64,000 nucleotides of DNA from Devosia sp. (lineage in GTDB: Bacteria; Pseudomonadota; Alphaproteobacteria; Rhizobiales; Devosiaceae): assembly GCF_028290435.1 (NCBI RefSeq), contig NZ_JAQGJV010000076.1, forward strand, positions 22,431 through 86,430, in the 5' to 3' direction. The notes under the pieces are model-generated. The model had not been told where the DNA came from and searched no databases. It saw only the letters and a list, made by a program, of their open reading frames with translations. Each line of letters opens with the position of its first letter. Position 1 is the first letter of the stretch. Below, piece by piece: positions 19,167 to 27,874 of this stretch. The position numbers and the translations under genes were made by a program.

Positions 19167-20180
19167 ATGGGCCGATCCATCGTACGCCTGAAGGACATCG
19201 CCGAGCGCACCGGGTTTTCGGTGAACACGGTGTCGCTGGCCTTGCGTCAAAGCGCACGCATTCCCGAAGATACGCGCCTCGTCATCCAGCAGGCCGCCGA
19301 GGCGCTGAACTACGCGCCCAATCATGTAGCCAAGTCCCTGGTGAGCCGGCAGACCATGACGATTGGGCTGGTGCTGACGGAAATCACCAATCCGATGCTG
19401 ACCCATGTGGCGCAGGCGATTGAGCTGGCACTGGCGGAACGCGGCTATTCCACCCTGTTTGCGACCTCGAACAATGACCTGGCGACCGAGAAGAGGGTCA
19501 TCGAGATGTTCCGCTCGCGCCAGGTGGACGGCATGCTGATCTATCCGCGCAACCATCGCGATCTCGATCACATCAGGCGGCTGCGCGACAACAATTATCC
19601 GGTGGTGCTGCTGGTGGCCGATCTCGATGCGGGGATCGACGCGGTGTGCATGGACGAGAGGCGGGGCGCCTATCAGGCGACGCGGCACCTGATCGATATC
19701 GGCCACCAGCGCATCGGCATCATCGATGGCGCCAAGCCGGGCGGCAATTTCGAAAAGCGCGAGGGTTATGCAAAGGCCCTGACCGAAGCGGGATTGAGCA
19801 CCGACGAAAACCTCGTCGCCGACCCGCAGGGCAATGCGGTCATTCGCGGCTATTGGGCCATGGATCGTCTGATGAATCTTCCTCAGCGGCCCACCGCCTT
19901 GCTGGCGGCCTGCGACAGCCTGGCGATGGGGGCACTGCGCTGGACCCAGAAGAATGGCTATCGGGTGCCGCAGGACGTCGCCATCATGGGGTTCGACAAT
20001 ATCGAATTCGCCGAGCACGCGGCGACGCCGATATCGAGCGTCAATTACGCGGTGCAGATGGTGACCGAGCAGGCCGTGGAGCGGCTGATCGGGCTGATCG
20101 GCGCCGGCGACGTGCTGCCCGAGCCGCGCGTCACGATGATCGAGCCGGATCTGGTCATCCGCGATAGCACCAACGGCTAG
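19167..20180 (+). CDS. LacI family transcriptional regulator
   Basis: A 337-residue repressor-type protein. The N-terminal helix-turn-helix and hinge helix are clear (VRLKDIAERTGFSVNTVSLA, then ALNYAPNHVAKSLVS), followed by a periplasmic-binding-like sensing domain with IGLVLTEITNPM and MGFDNIEFAEHAATPISSV. It lies near the CUT1 sugar operon and the aldo/keto reductase, which it probably regulates in response to a sugar. A large palindromic repeat follows the stop codon. Confidence 0.93.
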   Translation: MGRSIVRLKDIAERTGFSVNTVSLALRQSARIPEDTRLVIQQAAEALNYAPNHVAKSLVSRQTMTIGLVLTEITNPMLTHVAQAIELALAERGYSTLFATSNNDLATEKRVIEMFRSRQVDGMLIYPRNHRDLDHIRRLRDNNYPVVLLVADLDAGIDAVCMDERRGAYQATRHLIDIGHQRIGIIDGAKPGGNFEKREGYAKALTEAGLSTDENLVADPQGNAVIRGYWAMDRLMNLPQRPTALLAACDSLAMGALRWTQKNGYRVPQDVAIMGFDNIEFAEHAATPISSVNYAVQMVTEQAVERLIGLIGAGDVLPEPRVTMIEPDLVIRDSTNG

Positions 20181-20191
20181 GTGCGCCGATA

Positions 20192-20327
20192 TTCAGGTGA
20201 GGCCGGTCTGCAAACTGCACTCTTCTGCGCTTCCGGTGCTCACGTACTTGAGTACGCTCCCCTCCGGTTCTCCAAGAGCACAGTTTTCGCTAACGCGGAC
20301 CTACGGTTCGACTCGGCCTGACCTGAA
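20192..20327. repeat. Long imperfect palindrome, repeat family 2, copy 1
   Basis: Outer arms TTCAGGTGAGGCCG (20192) and CGGCCTGACCTGAA (20314-20327) pair with one mismatch. Inner arms AAACTG..CTCTT and AAGAG..CAGTTT pair next, around the conserved centre TGCTCACGTAC-TTGA-GTACGCTCC. It lies between the convergent lacI-type and GGDEF genes, where a two-way terminator would be expected. Other copies are at 30526-30666 and 38529-38632. Confidence 0.85.
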
Positions 20328-20395
20328 TCTCGACGCACCTCGGCGCAAGCGGCGAAGAGGGGATTTGGGTTTCCTCCGAGCCGTCACAGGAAGTG

Positions 20396-21784
20396 TCAGG
20401 CGGGGCTGAACAGGCGGAAAGTCTTTCGGCCGGCGGCTTTGGCGGCGTAGAGGGCGGTGTCGGCTTGTTTGAAGAGCTGGTCCGGAGAAACCTCGGGCGT
20501 GGCGCGGGCAATGCCGACGGAGGCGCCGAGCTGCAGGATCTGATCGCCGCGGGTGACCGGGCGACCGAGGATTTCGACGATCTTGCCGGCCAGCGCTTCG
20601 GCGGTGGCGCAATCGGTCTGGGGGCCCAGCAGGACTGCGAATTCGTCGCCGCCGATGCGGGCAACCAGTTCCGCCTCGATGCCGACGGCTTCGAGACGCA
20701 AAGCGGTTTCCTTGAGGCATTCGTCACCCAGGGCATGCCCGAAGGTGTCGTTGATCGACTTGAAGCCATCGAGGTCGACCAGCAGCAGCGCGCCGATCGC
20801 CTGGGCCGGGTCGGCAAGGCGGGACTGGAAGCGGCTGCGGTTGGCCAGCCCGGTCATGACATCGAATTCGGCCAGATAGCGGGTGCGATCAGCGAGTATC
20901 TTTTCTTCGGTGATATCCTGCTTCATGCCAAACAGGCGGGTCGCGACGCCGTTTGCGGTTTCGACGCTGGTGGTCAGCCGCATCCAACGCCGATTGCCCT
21001 TATGGGTGGTGATTTCGGCGTCCAGCGTGAAGCCAATGCCCTGTGCCACGGCTTGGGCGCGCAGTTTTTGCAATAGCGCCAGGGACGCCGGGGCATAGCA
21101 TTGCAGGGTCGTGGCGCGGTCGACGGAACTGCCACGCGGCAGTTCGAACATGTCGTAGACGCCGTCGGTCCAAGTCAATTCCTCGGTCGCCAGATCGCAT
21201 TCCCAAACGCCGATCCGCGCGGTGGCGGCGGCGCGTTCGAAGATCAGCCGGCTATGGTCCAGCGCATCGGCCTGCTCGTGGATCAGGCGGGCCTGGTCTG
21301 CTAATTGCCCCCGGAGGGTGGCGATGAGCCGCTGCTGGCTCGGCGGTTCGTCGACCGGCCGCATGGCGTTGGCCGCCAGAACGGCGAGGCGCGCGGCCAG
21401 TTTGAGAGGACGCGGCGAATGGTCGAACAGGCTGAGCAGCCCGATAGTGGCGCCCTCGGCGGTCACCAGCGGAATGCCGGCGTAAAACCGGATCGTGCGG
21501 TGGTCGCTGAACCGGGCATCCAGCGCCGTGTCCGGCACGACGAGGGGAGCGATCAGGGCACGGCTGGAGAAACGGGCTTCATTTTCGAGCGCCGGGGGCG
21601 GTGCGCCGGCCGAACCGGCAAGCACCAGACGATCATCATCGAGTAGCCGCAGCGTAGCGAAATCGACATCGAGACGCTGGCGGATGCTTTCGAGCAGGGG
21701 CGCCAGGCCGCTGGCGGCACGACCGACCCGAGAGGGGGTTTGGAACGGTGCGGAAGCCATCTGGGCCGAAGCGGCGGCGAGCAT
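20396..21784 (-). CDS. GAF-PAS-GGDEF diguanylate cyclase
   Basis: A 462-residue protein predicted to make cyclic di-GMP from GTP. Residues about 20-155 look like a GAF domain (SIRQRLDVDFATLRLLDDD), a PAS domain follows (ERAAATARIGVWECDLATEE to GMKQDITEEK), and the GGDEF domain holds FDVMTGLANRSRF and ARIGGDEFAVLLG. The usual RxxD inhibitory site before GGDEF is not seen, so product feedback may be absent. No membrane helix is present. The start is uncertain: ATG 21784 is used; ATG 21760 or GTG 21904 are alternatives, all with weak ribosome sites. Confidence 0.9.
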   Translation of the reverse strand: MLAAASAQMASAPFQTPSRVGRAASGLAPLLESIRQRLDVDFATLRLLDDDRLVLAGSAGAPPPALENEARFSSRALIAPLVVPDTALDARFSDHRTIRFYAGIPLVTAEGATIGLLSLFDHSPRPLKLAARLAVLAANAMRPVDEPPSQQRLIATLRGQLADQARLIHEQADALDHSRLIFERAAATARIGVWECDLATEELTWTDGVYDMFELPRGSSVDRATTLQCYAPASLALLQKLRAQAVAQGIGFTLDAEITTHKGNRRWMRLTTSVETANGVATRLFGMKQDITEEKILADRTRYLAEFDVMTGLANRSRFQSRLADPAQAIGALLLVDLDGFKSINDTFGHALGDECLKETALRLEAVGIEAELVARIGGDEFAVLLGPQTDCATAEALAGKIVEILGRPVTRGDQILQLGASVGIARATPEVSPDQLFKQADTALYAAKAAGRKTFRLFSPA

Positions 21785-21921
21785 CGCTGAACTCGGTTGA
21801 CGTGCGGGTGCACAATTGGTGAACCCTAGCGCGGGGGCGATTAAGAATTTCTGTTCATCGAGGGACAGGAGACTAAGACATTGTGCGCAGTTGCCCTTGG
21901 GCACGCCCGCGACGGCAGCGA

Positions 21922-22188
21922 TCAGGCGAAACGCACTTTGGACCGTTCGCGCGCCTTGGCAGCCTCGATTTCGCGATCATGGGGCGGTGCATTGGTTTCG
22001 AGGGCGGCGAGCAGGCGGCGCGTGGCGGCGGCGACTTCCTCGACGGCATGCTCGAAAGCGGCCTGATTTTTCTGCGAGGGATGGGTGGAGCCGCTCAGCT
22101 TGCGCACATATTGCAGGGCCGAGGCGTGGATTTCATCGCCGGTGGCGGGGGGCTCGAAATTGAACAGGGTTTTGATGTTGCGGCACAT
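21922..22188 (-). CDS. DUF2277 family protein
   Basis: An 88-residue protein that opens with MCRNIKTLFNFEPPAT, the signature of DUF2277, and keeps the helical segment ALQYVRKLSGSTHPSQKN. Its function is unknown. It starts nine bases after the stop of the MBL-fold gene and is the last gene of the run 25639-21922, so it probably shares the sigma-factor operon. Charged C-terminus (AKARERSK). Confidence 0.87.
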   Translation of the reverse strand: MCRNIKTLFNFEPPATGDEIHASALQYVRKLSGSTHPSQKNQAAFEHAVEEVAAATRRLLAALETNAPPHDREIEAAKARERSKVRFA

Positions 22189-22197
22189 AGAGGGCTC

Positions 22198-23001
22198 CTA
22201 CGCGATCAGTTCGATGTATCGGGCGGCCGAGCGGGCGACGATGGCAGGGGCGTCCGTGGGAATATATTGGCCGGCGAAGGCGCCGTAAATGCGATCATAG
22301 CGCCAGGGGGCGATGGCGTCGGTGACGTGGCGAATTTTGGCGGCGGAGAGCGGCATCATGTTGGGATAGCTCCACATGAAGGAGACGCGGTGGCCGCCGG
22401 GGGTGACCTGCAGGATATCGCCGACGAGAAGGGCACCGGCCTTGTCTTCGGTATCGGCCCAATGCAGCACGGTGCCGCCCTCGAAGTGGCCGCCGGCGCG
22501 GATCAGGGTGACGCCGGGCAGGAGCGTGCGGGTTTCCTCGTGCCACAGATGCACATTAGCGTCGGGACGCACGATATGGGCTGCGTCGGCGGCATGCAGG
22601 TGGATGGTGGCGCCGAAGGCTTCGGCCCAATCCTGCATCAGGGTGTAATAGTGCGGGTGGGAGATGGCGATGGCAGCAATGCCGCCCAGGCTATCGACCA
22701 GGGCTTTGGTGGCATCATCGAGCAGGGCGACACAGTCCCAGAGCACATTGCCGGACGGCGTGCGGAGCAGGAAGGCGCGCTGGTTGATGCCGAGAGCCGG
22801 CACCGGCTGGATGGAGAACAGGTTGGGTTCGTGGTGCTGCCAGGCATTGCGATAGGTTTTGGCGAGGGCTTCGCGCGTGGTCCAGGACTGCCCCGTGGCG
22901 GGGACATATTGGCGCTCGTCGTCGCAGATGGGGCAGGCGGCGGGGGGCTGGGGGGCGTCGGGAAACGAGGTGCCGCAGGTGGCGCAGAGAAAAATGGTCA
23001 T
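22198..23001 (-). CDS. MBL-fold hydrolase with N-terminal rubredoxin-like zinc ribbon
   Basis: A 267-residue protein. Residues 6-26 carry CATC and CPIC, a rubredoxin-like metal knuckle pair. The rest is a metallo-beta-lactamase fold, with SHPHYYTLMQDW where the usual HxHxDH motif would be, then GGHFEGGTVLHW and GDILQVTPG. The Asp-His half of the first metal motif is therefore missing. ATG 23001 has a GGAG site; ATG 23022 is an alternative. It sits between DoxX and DUF2277 genes in one transcription unit. Activity is unknown. Confidence 0.82.
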   Translation of the reverse strand: MTIFLCATCGTSFPDAPQPPAACPICDDERQYVPATGQSWTTREALAKTYRNAWQHHEPNLFSIQPVPALGINQRAFLLRTPSGNVLWDCVALLDDATKALVDSLGGIAAIAISHPHYYTLMQDWAEAFGATIHLHAADAAHIVRPDANVHLWHEETRTLLPGVTLIRAGGHFEGGTVLHWADTEDKAGALLVGDILQVTPGGHRVSFMWSYPNMMPLSAAKIRHVTDAIAPWRYDRIYGAFAGQYIPTDAPAIVARSAARYIELIA

Positions 23002-23071
23002 GGGTTGCTCCGGCAGTCTCATTCCGCAGCCGCCAAACTGGCAGGCTGGGAATGAGACCGCAAGATCGTGG

Positions 23072-23488
23072 CTAGCGGATGATCGGGAAGATGGCGCGCA
23101 GTTTGGCATTGCGCAGCCACAGACCGCCCCAGGCAAAGAGGCCCATATAGACGCCGAACAGGTCGTGGGTGAACAGCGGGGAGCCGATGCGCAGGTGGGC
23201 GGAGACGGCGCCGCCCAAATAGGCGGTGAGCAGAACCGCGCCCAGGATCGAGGTGCGTGGGATGGCGTAGAGCAGGGTCGCGCCCAGGCCCAGCGCGCCG
23301 AGCAGGCGGGCATATTCGACGGGGTAGCCCAGCTCGGTCAGGCTATCGATCACCGGCTGGATCGGCACCAGCTTGATGCCGCCATCGAAGATCATGAAGG
23401 CGATAAACAGGCCCGACAGGACCCAGCCGAGCCAGAAGGTCCAGTTGCGGGGCGTGGCGAGCGCGGTAGAATTGTCGATGGTGGTCAT
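23072..23488 (-). CDS. DoxX family membrane protein
   Basis: A 138-residue protein with four membrane helices, including FWLGWVLSGLFIAFMIFDGG and LLGALGLGATLLYAIP, and the loop GGAVSAHLRIGSPLFTHDLF typical of the DoxX-like (DUF4267/YphA) group. It starts 21 bases after the VOC gene. DoxX-like proteins occur often beside ECF42-type sigma factors, as here. Its function is not established. Confidence 0.85.
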   Translation of the reverse strand: MTTIDNSTALATPRNWTFWLGWVLSGLFIAFMIFDGGIKLVPIQPVIDSLTELGYPVEYARLLGALGLGATLLYAIPRTSILGAVLLTAYLGGAVSAHLRIGSPLFTHDLFGVYMGLFAWGGLWLRNAKLRAIFPIIR

Positions 23489-23509
23489 GATGGGTCTCCT
23501 GCTCGCGCG

Positions 23510-23911
23510 TTATTTCTTGACTGACTGGCCGATGGTCCAGACGACGCCGTAGGGGTCGGTGAGCTGGCCATAGATATCGCCCCAGAACTCCACCTTGATG
23601 GGCGACTTGATGGTGCAGCCGGCCGCGACGGCGCGATCCCACCAGACCTGGGCGTCCTCGACCTGCAGGTGCAGCATGAAGGCGGCAGGGGCGACGGCGG
23701 GATAGCCGTAATCGGGGAAGAAATCGGAGATGAACAGCGGCGCATTGTTGATCTGGATCTGGCTGTGGATGACTTTGCCTTCCATGCCATCGGCGTCGCG
23801 AACGTCGATAATCTGGCCGGCAAAGGCTTTTTCGTAGAAGGCGAGGGCGGCCTTGGTGCCGTCGATGCTGATATAGGGCGTTAGGCCGCTGGTGGCTGGT
23901 GCGTCGGTCAT
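23510..23911 (-). CDS. VOC family protein (PhnB-like)
   Basis: A 133-residue PhnB/YdcA-like VOC protein: LTPYISIDGTKAALAFYEKA at the start, AAFMLHLQVEDAQVWWDRAV in the middle and the family ending DPYGVVWTIGQS. ATG 23911 has a GGAGGA site nine bases upstream; the longer frame to 23995 was rejected because it runs into the sigma factor gene. It is the gene after the ECF sigma factor and likely under its control. Confidence 0.9.
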   Translation of the reverse strand: MTDAPATSGLTPYISIDGTKAALAFYEKAFAGQIIDVRDADGMEGKVIHSQIQINNAPLFISDFFPDYGYPAVAPAAFMLHLQVEDAQVWWDRAVAAGCTIKSPIKVEFWGDIYGQLTDPYGVVWTIGQSVKK

Positions 23912-23984
23912 GGTGTGGTCCTCCGTTGATTGGTGTCTGCAAGTACGACGAGTGGCATCTGGCGACTTCGACAGAGCGCGTCGC

Positions 23985-25253
23985 TTATTTTGCAATCGCC
24001 GCCGGATCAGGCAGCGCGGGCGCGCTCAGGGCATCAAGATGGGTGCGGATATGAGCGGCTTCGGCGGGTGAATTGGCCAGCGCGATGGCGCGGTTGAAGG
24101 CGGTGCGGGCGGCAGTTGCATTGCCGAGCTGCTGCAACAAGCCGCCGCGGACGCCGTGGAAATGGAAATAGTTGTCGAGCTGGTCGGCGAGGGGGGCGAT
24201 GAGGGCGAGGGCGGCTGCCGGTCCGCGGGATTTGGAGACGGCCACGGCGCGGTTGAGGGTGATGACCGGGGACGGCTGGATCACTTCGAGAATTTGGTAG
24301 AGGCGATCGATGGCGGCCCAATCGGTGCCCTCGGCGCGCAGGGCGCGGGCGTGCTGGGCGGCGATGGCGGCTTGCACCTGGTAGCTGCCGGGCGTGCCGT
24401 GGCGCACCGCCTTGTCGACCAGCGCCAGGCCTTCGGCGATCATGGGGCGGCTCCAAAGGGTGCGGTCCTGTGCGTCGAGCAGCACGATCTGGCCATTGGC
24501 ATCGGTGCGGGCGGGTGAGCGCGAGTGTTGCAGCAGCATCAGGGCGCAAAGGCCCATGATTTCGGGCTCGGCGGGGAACAATTGCAGCAGCAGGCGGGTG
24601 AGGCGGATGGCCTCGTCGCAGAGTTGGGCGGCGGCGGGATCGGCATGGCCGCGCGAATAGCCCTCGTTGAACACCAGATAGAGCATGATGGCGACAGTGC
24701 CGAGCCGTTCCTGCCGCGCCACGGCGTCGGGCGGATCGAAGGGCGTGTCATTGGCGGCGACGCGGGCCTTGGCGCGGGTTATGCGCTGTTCCATCGCCGT
24801 CTCGCGGACAAGGAAGGCGCGGGCGATCTGCGCGGTGGGAACGCCGGCGACGATGCGGAGCGCCAGCGCGATCTGCTGGTTGGCGGGCAGGTCGGGGTGG
24901 CAGCAGATGAACAGCAGGCGCAGAATGTCGTCGCGGTAATGCTCGCCGTCGAGGCGCTCGGCCATATCGGCTTCGGTGTCATCGAGATCCGACAGCAGGT
25001 CTTCGGGCGGCAGGGCGACATTGCGGCGGGTCTTGCGGATGGCGTCGACGCCCGAATTGCGGCCGACAAAGATCAGCCAGGCAGTCGGATCGCGCGGTGG
25101 ACCCTTTTCGGGCCAAGTGCGAATGGCGCGCAGGCACGCCTCCTGGAAGGCTTCCTCGGCGGTATCGAGCTGGCGGAAATAGCGCAACAGCGCACTGACC
25201 GCCTGTGGGCGGGCGGCGGCAAGCGCAGCGCCGATCCAGGCATTGTCGGTCAT
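23985..25253 (-). CDS. ECF sigma factor with C-terminal TPR-like domain (ECF42 type)
   Basis: A 422-residue sigma-70 family protein. Region 2 is near residues 10-75 (LDTAEEAFQEACLRAIRTWP), region 4 near 120-165 (IALALRIVAGVPTAQIARAF), and a roughly 240-residue helical TPR-like domain follows. That long extension and the neighbouring DGPF protein define the ECF42 group, in which no classic anti-sigma factor is found. ATG 25253 overlaps the yciI-type stop by four bases. It probably directs its own operon, through the VOC, DoxX, MBL and DUF2277 genes. Confidence 0.92.
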   Translation of the reverse strand: MTDNAWIGAALAAARPQAVSALLRYFRQLDTAEEAFQEACLRAIRTWPEKGPPRDPTAWLIFVGRNSGVDAIRKTRRNVALPPEDLLSDLDDTEADMAERLDGEHYRDDILRLLFICCHPDLPANQQIALALRIVAGVPTAQIARAFLVRETAMEQRITRAKARVAANDTPFDPPDAVARQERLGTVAIMLYLVFNEGYSRGHADPAAAQLCDEAIRLTRLLLQLFPAEPEIMGLCALMLLQHSRSPARTDANGQIVLLDAQDRTLWSRPMIAEGLALVDKAVRHGTPGSYQVQAAIAAQHARALRAEGTDWAAIDRLYQILEVIQPSPVITLNRAVAVSKSRGPAAALALIAPLADQLDNYFHFHGVRGGLLQQLGNATAARTAFNRAIALANSPAEAAHIRTHLDALSAPALPDPAAIAK

Positions 25254-25639
25254 GTGGCCCCGCTTCCTGCCGCGATGGTGTGGGGGAAGAACAGGGAGAC
25301 AGGGCGCAGTTCATAGGCGCCGATGCCGGGATTGGCCACGGCCAGGTCCTTGGCAAAGGCGATGGCCTCATCGAGCGTATCGGCCTCGACGACGTAGAAG
25401 CCGAGGAACTGCTCCTTGGTTTCAGCAAACGGGCCATCGATGACCATGGTGCCGGTGGCGGACTTGCGCAAAGTGGTGGCCGCAGTGGTGGGCAGCAGGC
25501 GGGCGACCGGGCCCATCTTGCCCTTGGCAGCCATATCGCCCTGGACCTTGGCGAGACGTGCCATGCAGGCATCGTCCTCCTCCTTGGTCCAGGAAGCGAC
25601 GGCGTTTTCATCGTTATAGCAGAGGATGGCGTATTGCAT
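25250..25639 (-). CDS. YciI/DGPF-domain protein, partner of the ECF42 sigma factor
   Basis: A 129-residue YciI-like protein with the DGPF motif at residues 68-71 inside VIDGPFAETKEQFLGFYVVE. DGPF proteins are the standard genomic partner of ECF42 sigma factors; their role is not known. It overlaps the sigma gene by four bases and is the first gene of the operon. The promoter must lie in the 109 bases before 25639, which also hold a short palindromic repeat. Confidence 0.92.
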   Translation of the reverse strand: MQYAILCYNDENAVASWTKEEDDACMARLAKVQGDMAAKGKMGPVARLLPTTAATTLRKSATGTMVIDGPFAETKEQFLGFYVVEADTLDEAIAFAKDLAVANPGIGAYELRPVSLFFPHTIAAGSGAT

Positions 25640-25713
25640 GGCGTGTCCCTGTCATGAGGTTATGACGGACGACTATGCCCAAGACAGACACGGCTTGCAG
25701 CCTTTTTTGCTTT

Positions 25714-25742
25714 CTCACCTCGCCCCTCTGGGGAGAGGTGAG
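25714..25742. repeat. Short palindrome, related to repeat family 1, copy C
   Basis: CTCACCTCgCCCC and GGGGaGAGGTGAG form a nearly perfect stem with a 3-base loop. Its arms match the closing stem of family 1 copies (CACCTCTCCC / GGGAGAGGTG). It lies seven bases after the rhtA-like stop and before the yciI-like promoter, so it could end rhtA transcription, although no T-tract follows on the minus strand. Confidence 0.65.
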
Positions 25743-25748
25743 GAAGGG

Positions 25749-26615
25749 TTACGCGATTGGCGGGGATTGACTGCGAGCGATGGTCGCGGTGCCGCCGATG
25801 GAGGCGAGGACGATGCAGGCGATGCCGGCGATCTGCGAGGGGCTGAGCCGTTCGGACAGGATGATGAAGCCTGCAATCGCCGCGAGGCCCGGATGGGCGC
25901 TGGCGAGGATGGAGAACAGGCGCGTCGGGATGTGGGGCAGGGCGATCATGTCGAGGGTGTAGGGGATGGCGCTGGACAGCAGGGCCACGCCCAGGGCAAT
26001 TGGCAGGATGGCGGGATCGATGAGGGCCATGCCGGCTTCGGCGATGCCGAAGGGCAGGGCGATGATGGCTGCAAGGCCGACGCCGAGGGCGGCGATATGG
26101 GGGCCACCACCGGTGCCGGCGCGCTGGCCGAAGACGATATAGCCGGCCCAGCAGATGCCGGTGGCAAGCGCCAGGGCAATGCCGAAGGGGTCAAGCGCGC
26201 CGCTCATCTTGCCGAAGGGCAGGAGGGCGACAAAGCCGAGCAAGGCCATGGCAATCCAGACGAAATCGAGCGGTTTGCGGGAGCCCGCCAGAGCCACGGC
26301 GAGCGGGCCGGTGAATTCGAGGGCGACGGCAATGCCTAGAGGAATGCGGGCGATTGCGCCATAGAACAGCAGGTTCATGGCGCCCATGGCGGCGCCGTAG
26401 AGCAGTACGGCACGCCATTGGCGGGCGTCGAGCTTATGGCGCCAGGGGCGGAACAGGGCCAGCAACACCAGCGCCGCCAGGGTCAGCCGCAGCGCGGTAG
26501 CGCCCGAGGCACCGACTGCGGGAAACAGGCCCTTGGCCAGCGAGGCGCCGATTTGCGTCGCCACCATGCCGAGGGCGATGAGGGTGACGGGCAGGATGAT
26601 GGAGGACGGGCGCAC
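25749..26615 (-). CDS. rhtA: EamA/RhtA-like amino acid exporter
   Basis: A 288-residue drug/metabolite transporter family protein with about ten membrane helices in two EamA repeats. It closely follows RhtA, the threonine/homoserine exporter: GASLAKGLFPAVGASGATAL, GIAVALEFTGPLAVAL and the ICWAGYIVFGQRAG segment. The start is GTG 26615 with no strong ribosome site; no ATG fits better. It is transcribed away from the aldo/keto reductase. The precise substrate is inferred from homology. Confidence 0.87.
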   Translation of the reverse strand: MRPSSIILPVTLIALGMVATQIGASLAKGLFPAVGASGATALRLTLAALVLLALFRPWRHKLDARQWRAVLLYGAAMGAMNLLFYGAIARIPLGIAVALEFTGPLAVALAGSRKPLDFVWIAMALLGFVALLPFGKMSGALDPFGIALALATGICWAGYIVFGQRAGTGGGPHIAALGVGLAAIIALPFGIAEAGMALIDPAILPIALGVALLSSAIPYTLDMIALPHIPTRLFSILASAHPGLAAIAGFIILSERLSPSQIAGIACIVLASIGGTATIARSQSPPIA

Positions 26616-26812
26616 AGGAAGGCCTTCGGAATTGCGCCGCTGGCCTAGCAGGGTTTGTGGGCAATTCCCACTGCGTCATTCCGGCGACGGGGAGAATCCA
26701 TTCGTTCTTTTTGTGTTCCCACGCCTTCGCGGCAATGGCGCCGTGCTTTATGTAGGTGCGATAGGTTCCGTGAGTCTGCCTCGCCGCAGCATCGGGCAAG
26801 AGGAGGTTGATT

Positions 26813-27874
26813 ATGGAATATCGGTTGCTGGGCCGTTCAGGGCTCAAGGTTTCGGTGCTGACCATGGGCACGATGACGTTTGGCGGCAGCGAGAAGGTCG
26901 GCCATACCGACCAGGCCAATGCCAACCGGCAGATCGACCTGTGTCTCGACCATGGCATCAACCTGCTCGATACGGCCAATGTCTACAATGCGGGCGTCTC
27001 CGAGGAGATGATCGGCGTGGCGCTGAGCGAGAACGGGCGTCGCGACAAGGCGCTGGTGGCCACCAAGGTGCGCTTCAAGATGGGCAATGGGCCCAACGAG
27101 ATCGGCCTGAGCCGGCACCATATCGTGGCGCAGGCGGAGGCCAGCCTCAAGCGGCTCAAGACCGATGCCATCGACCTCTATCAGGTGCATGAATGGGATG
27201 GGCTGACCCCCATCGAAGAGACGATGGAAGCGCTCGACACGCTCGTGAAGCAGGGCAAGGTGCGCTATATCGGCTGCTCGAATTATTCGGGCTGGCACAT
27301 CATGAAGGCGCTCGCCGCCGCCGATGCGCGCCACGGACAGCGTTTCGTCAGCCAGCAGATCCACTACACGCTGCATTCGCGCGAAGCCGAATATGAGCTG
27401 GTGCCGATCACGCTCGACCAGGGCCTGGGCATCCTGATCTGGTCGCCGCTGGCCGGCGGATTGCTGAGTGGCAAGTATCGTCGCGATGGCGGGCCGGAGG
27501 CGGGGCGCCATGTGGGGGGCTCGAAGGAGCCGCCGGTTCCCGATTGGAACCGTCTCTATGATATCGTCGACGTGGTCGTGGAGATTGCGGATGCACGTGG
27601 CGTATCGGGCGCACAGGTGGCGCTGGCGTGGGAACTGGGTCGCCCGGGCGTGACCTCGGTGATTATAGGCGGGCGCAGCGAAGCGCAATTCCAGGATAAT
27701 CTGGCTGCGGCCGAGCTCAAGCTGACGAACGACGAGCGTGCTCGGCTGGACAAAGTCAGCCAGCCGCCGATGCTCTATCCCTATTGGCACCAGACGTTCA
27801 CCGCTGCTGATCGCGCGGGCCCGATCGACATGACCCTGTTGGCCCCCTTTGTGGAAGAAGACCGCCGTGGCTGA
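26813..27874 (+). CDS. Aldo/keto reductase (YghZ/Kv-beta-like)
   Basis: A 353-residue NADPH-dependent reductase: LLDTANVYNAGVSEEM (Asp, Tyr), ATKVRFKMG (Lys), YQVHEWDG (His), and the family element WSPLAGGLLSGKYRR. AGGAGG at 26801-26806 decides for ATG 26813 over TTG 26807. It heads a four-gene unit whose reading frames overlap: this gene overlaps the FAH-family gene by eight bases. Substrate unknown. Confidence 0.91.
   Translation: MEYRLLGRSGLKVSVLTMGTMTFGGSEKVGHTDQANANRQIDLCLDHGINLLDTANVYNAGVSEEMIGVALSENGRRDKALVATKVRFKMGNGPNEIGLSRHHIVAQAEASLKRLKTDAIDLYQVHEWDGLTPIEETMEALDTLVKQGKVRYIGCSNYSGWHIMKALAAADARHGQRFVSQQIHYTLHSREAEYELVPITLDQGLGILIWSPLAGGLLSGKYRRDGGPEAGRHVGGSKEPPVPDWNRLYDIVDVVVEIADARGVSGAQVALAWELGRPGVTSVIIGGRSEAQFQDNLAAAELKLTNDERARLDKVSQPPMLYPYWHQTFTAADRAGPIDMTLLAPFVEEDRRG

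Noticed and set aside
22198..23313. Longer start for the MBL-fold protein at 23313
   Set aside because: The extra part runs through the DoxX gene in another frame and has no family resemblance.
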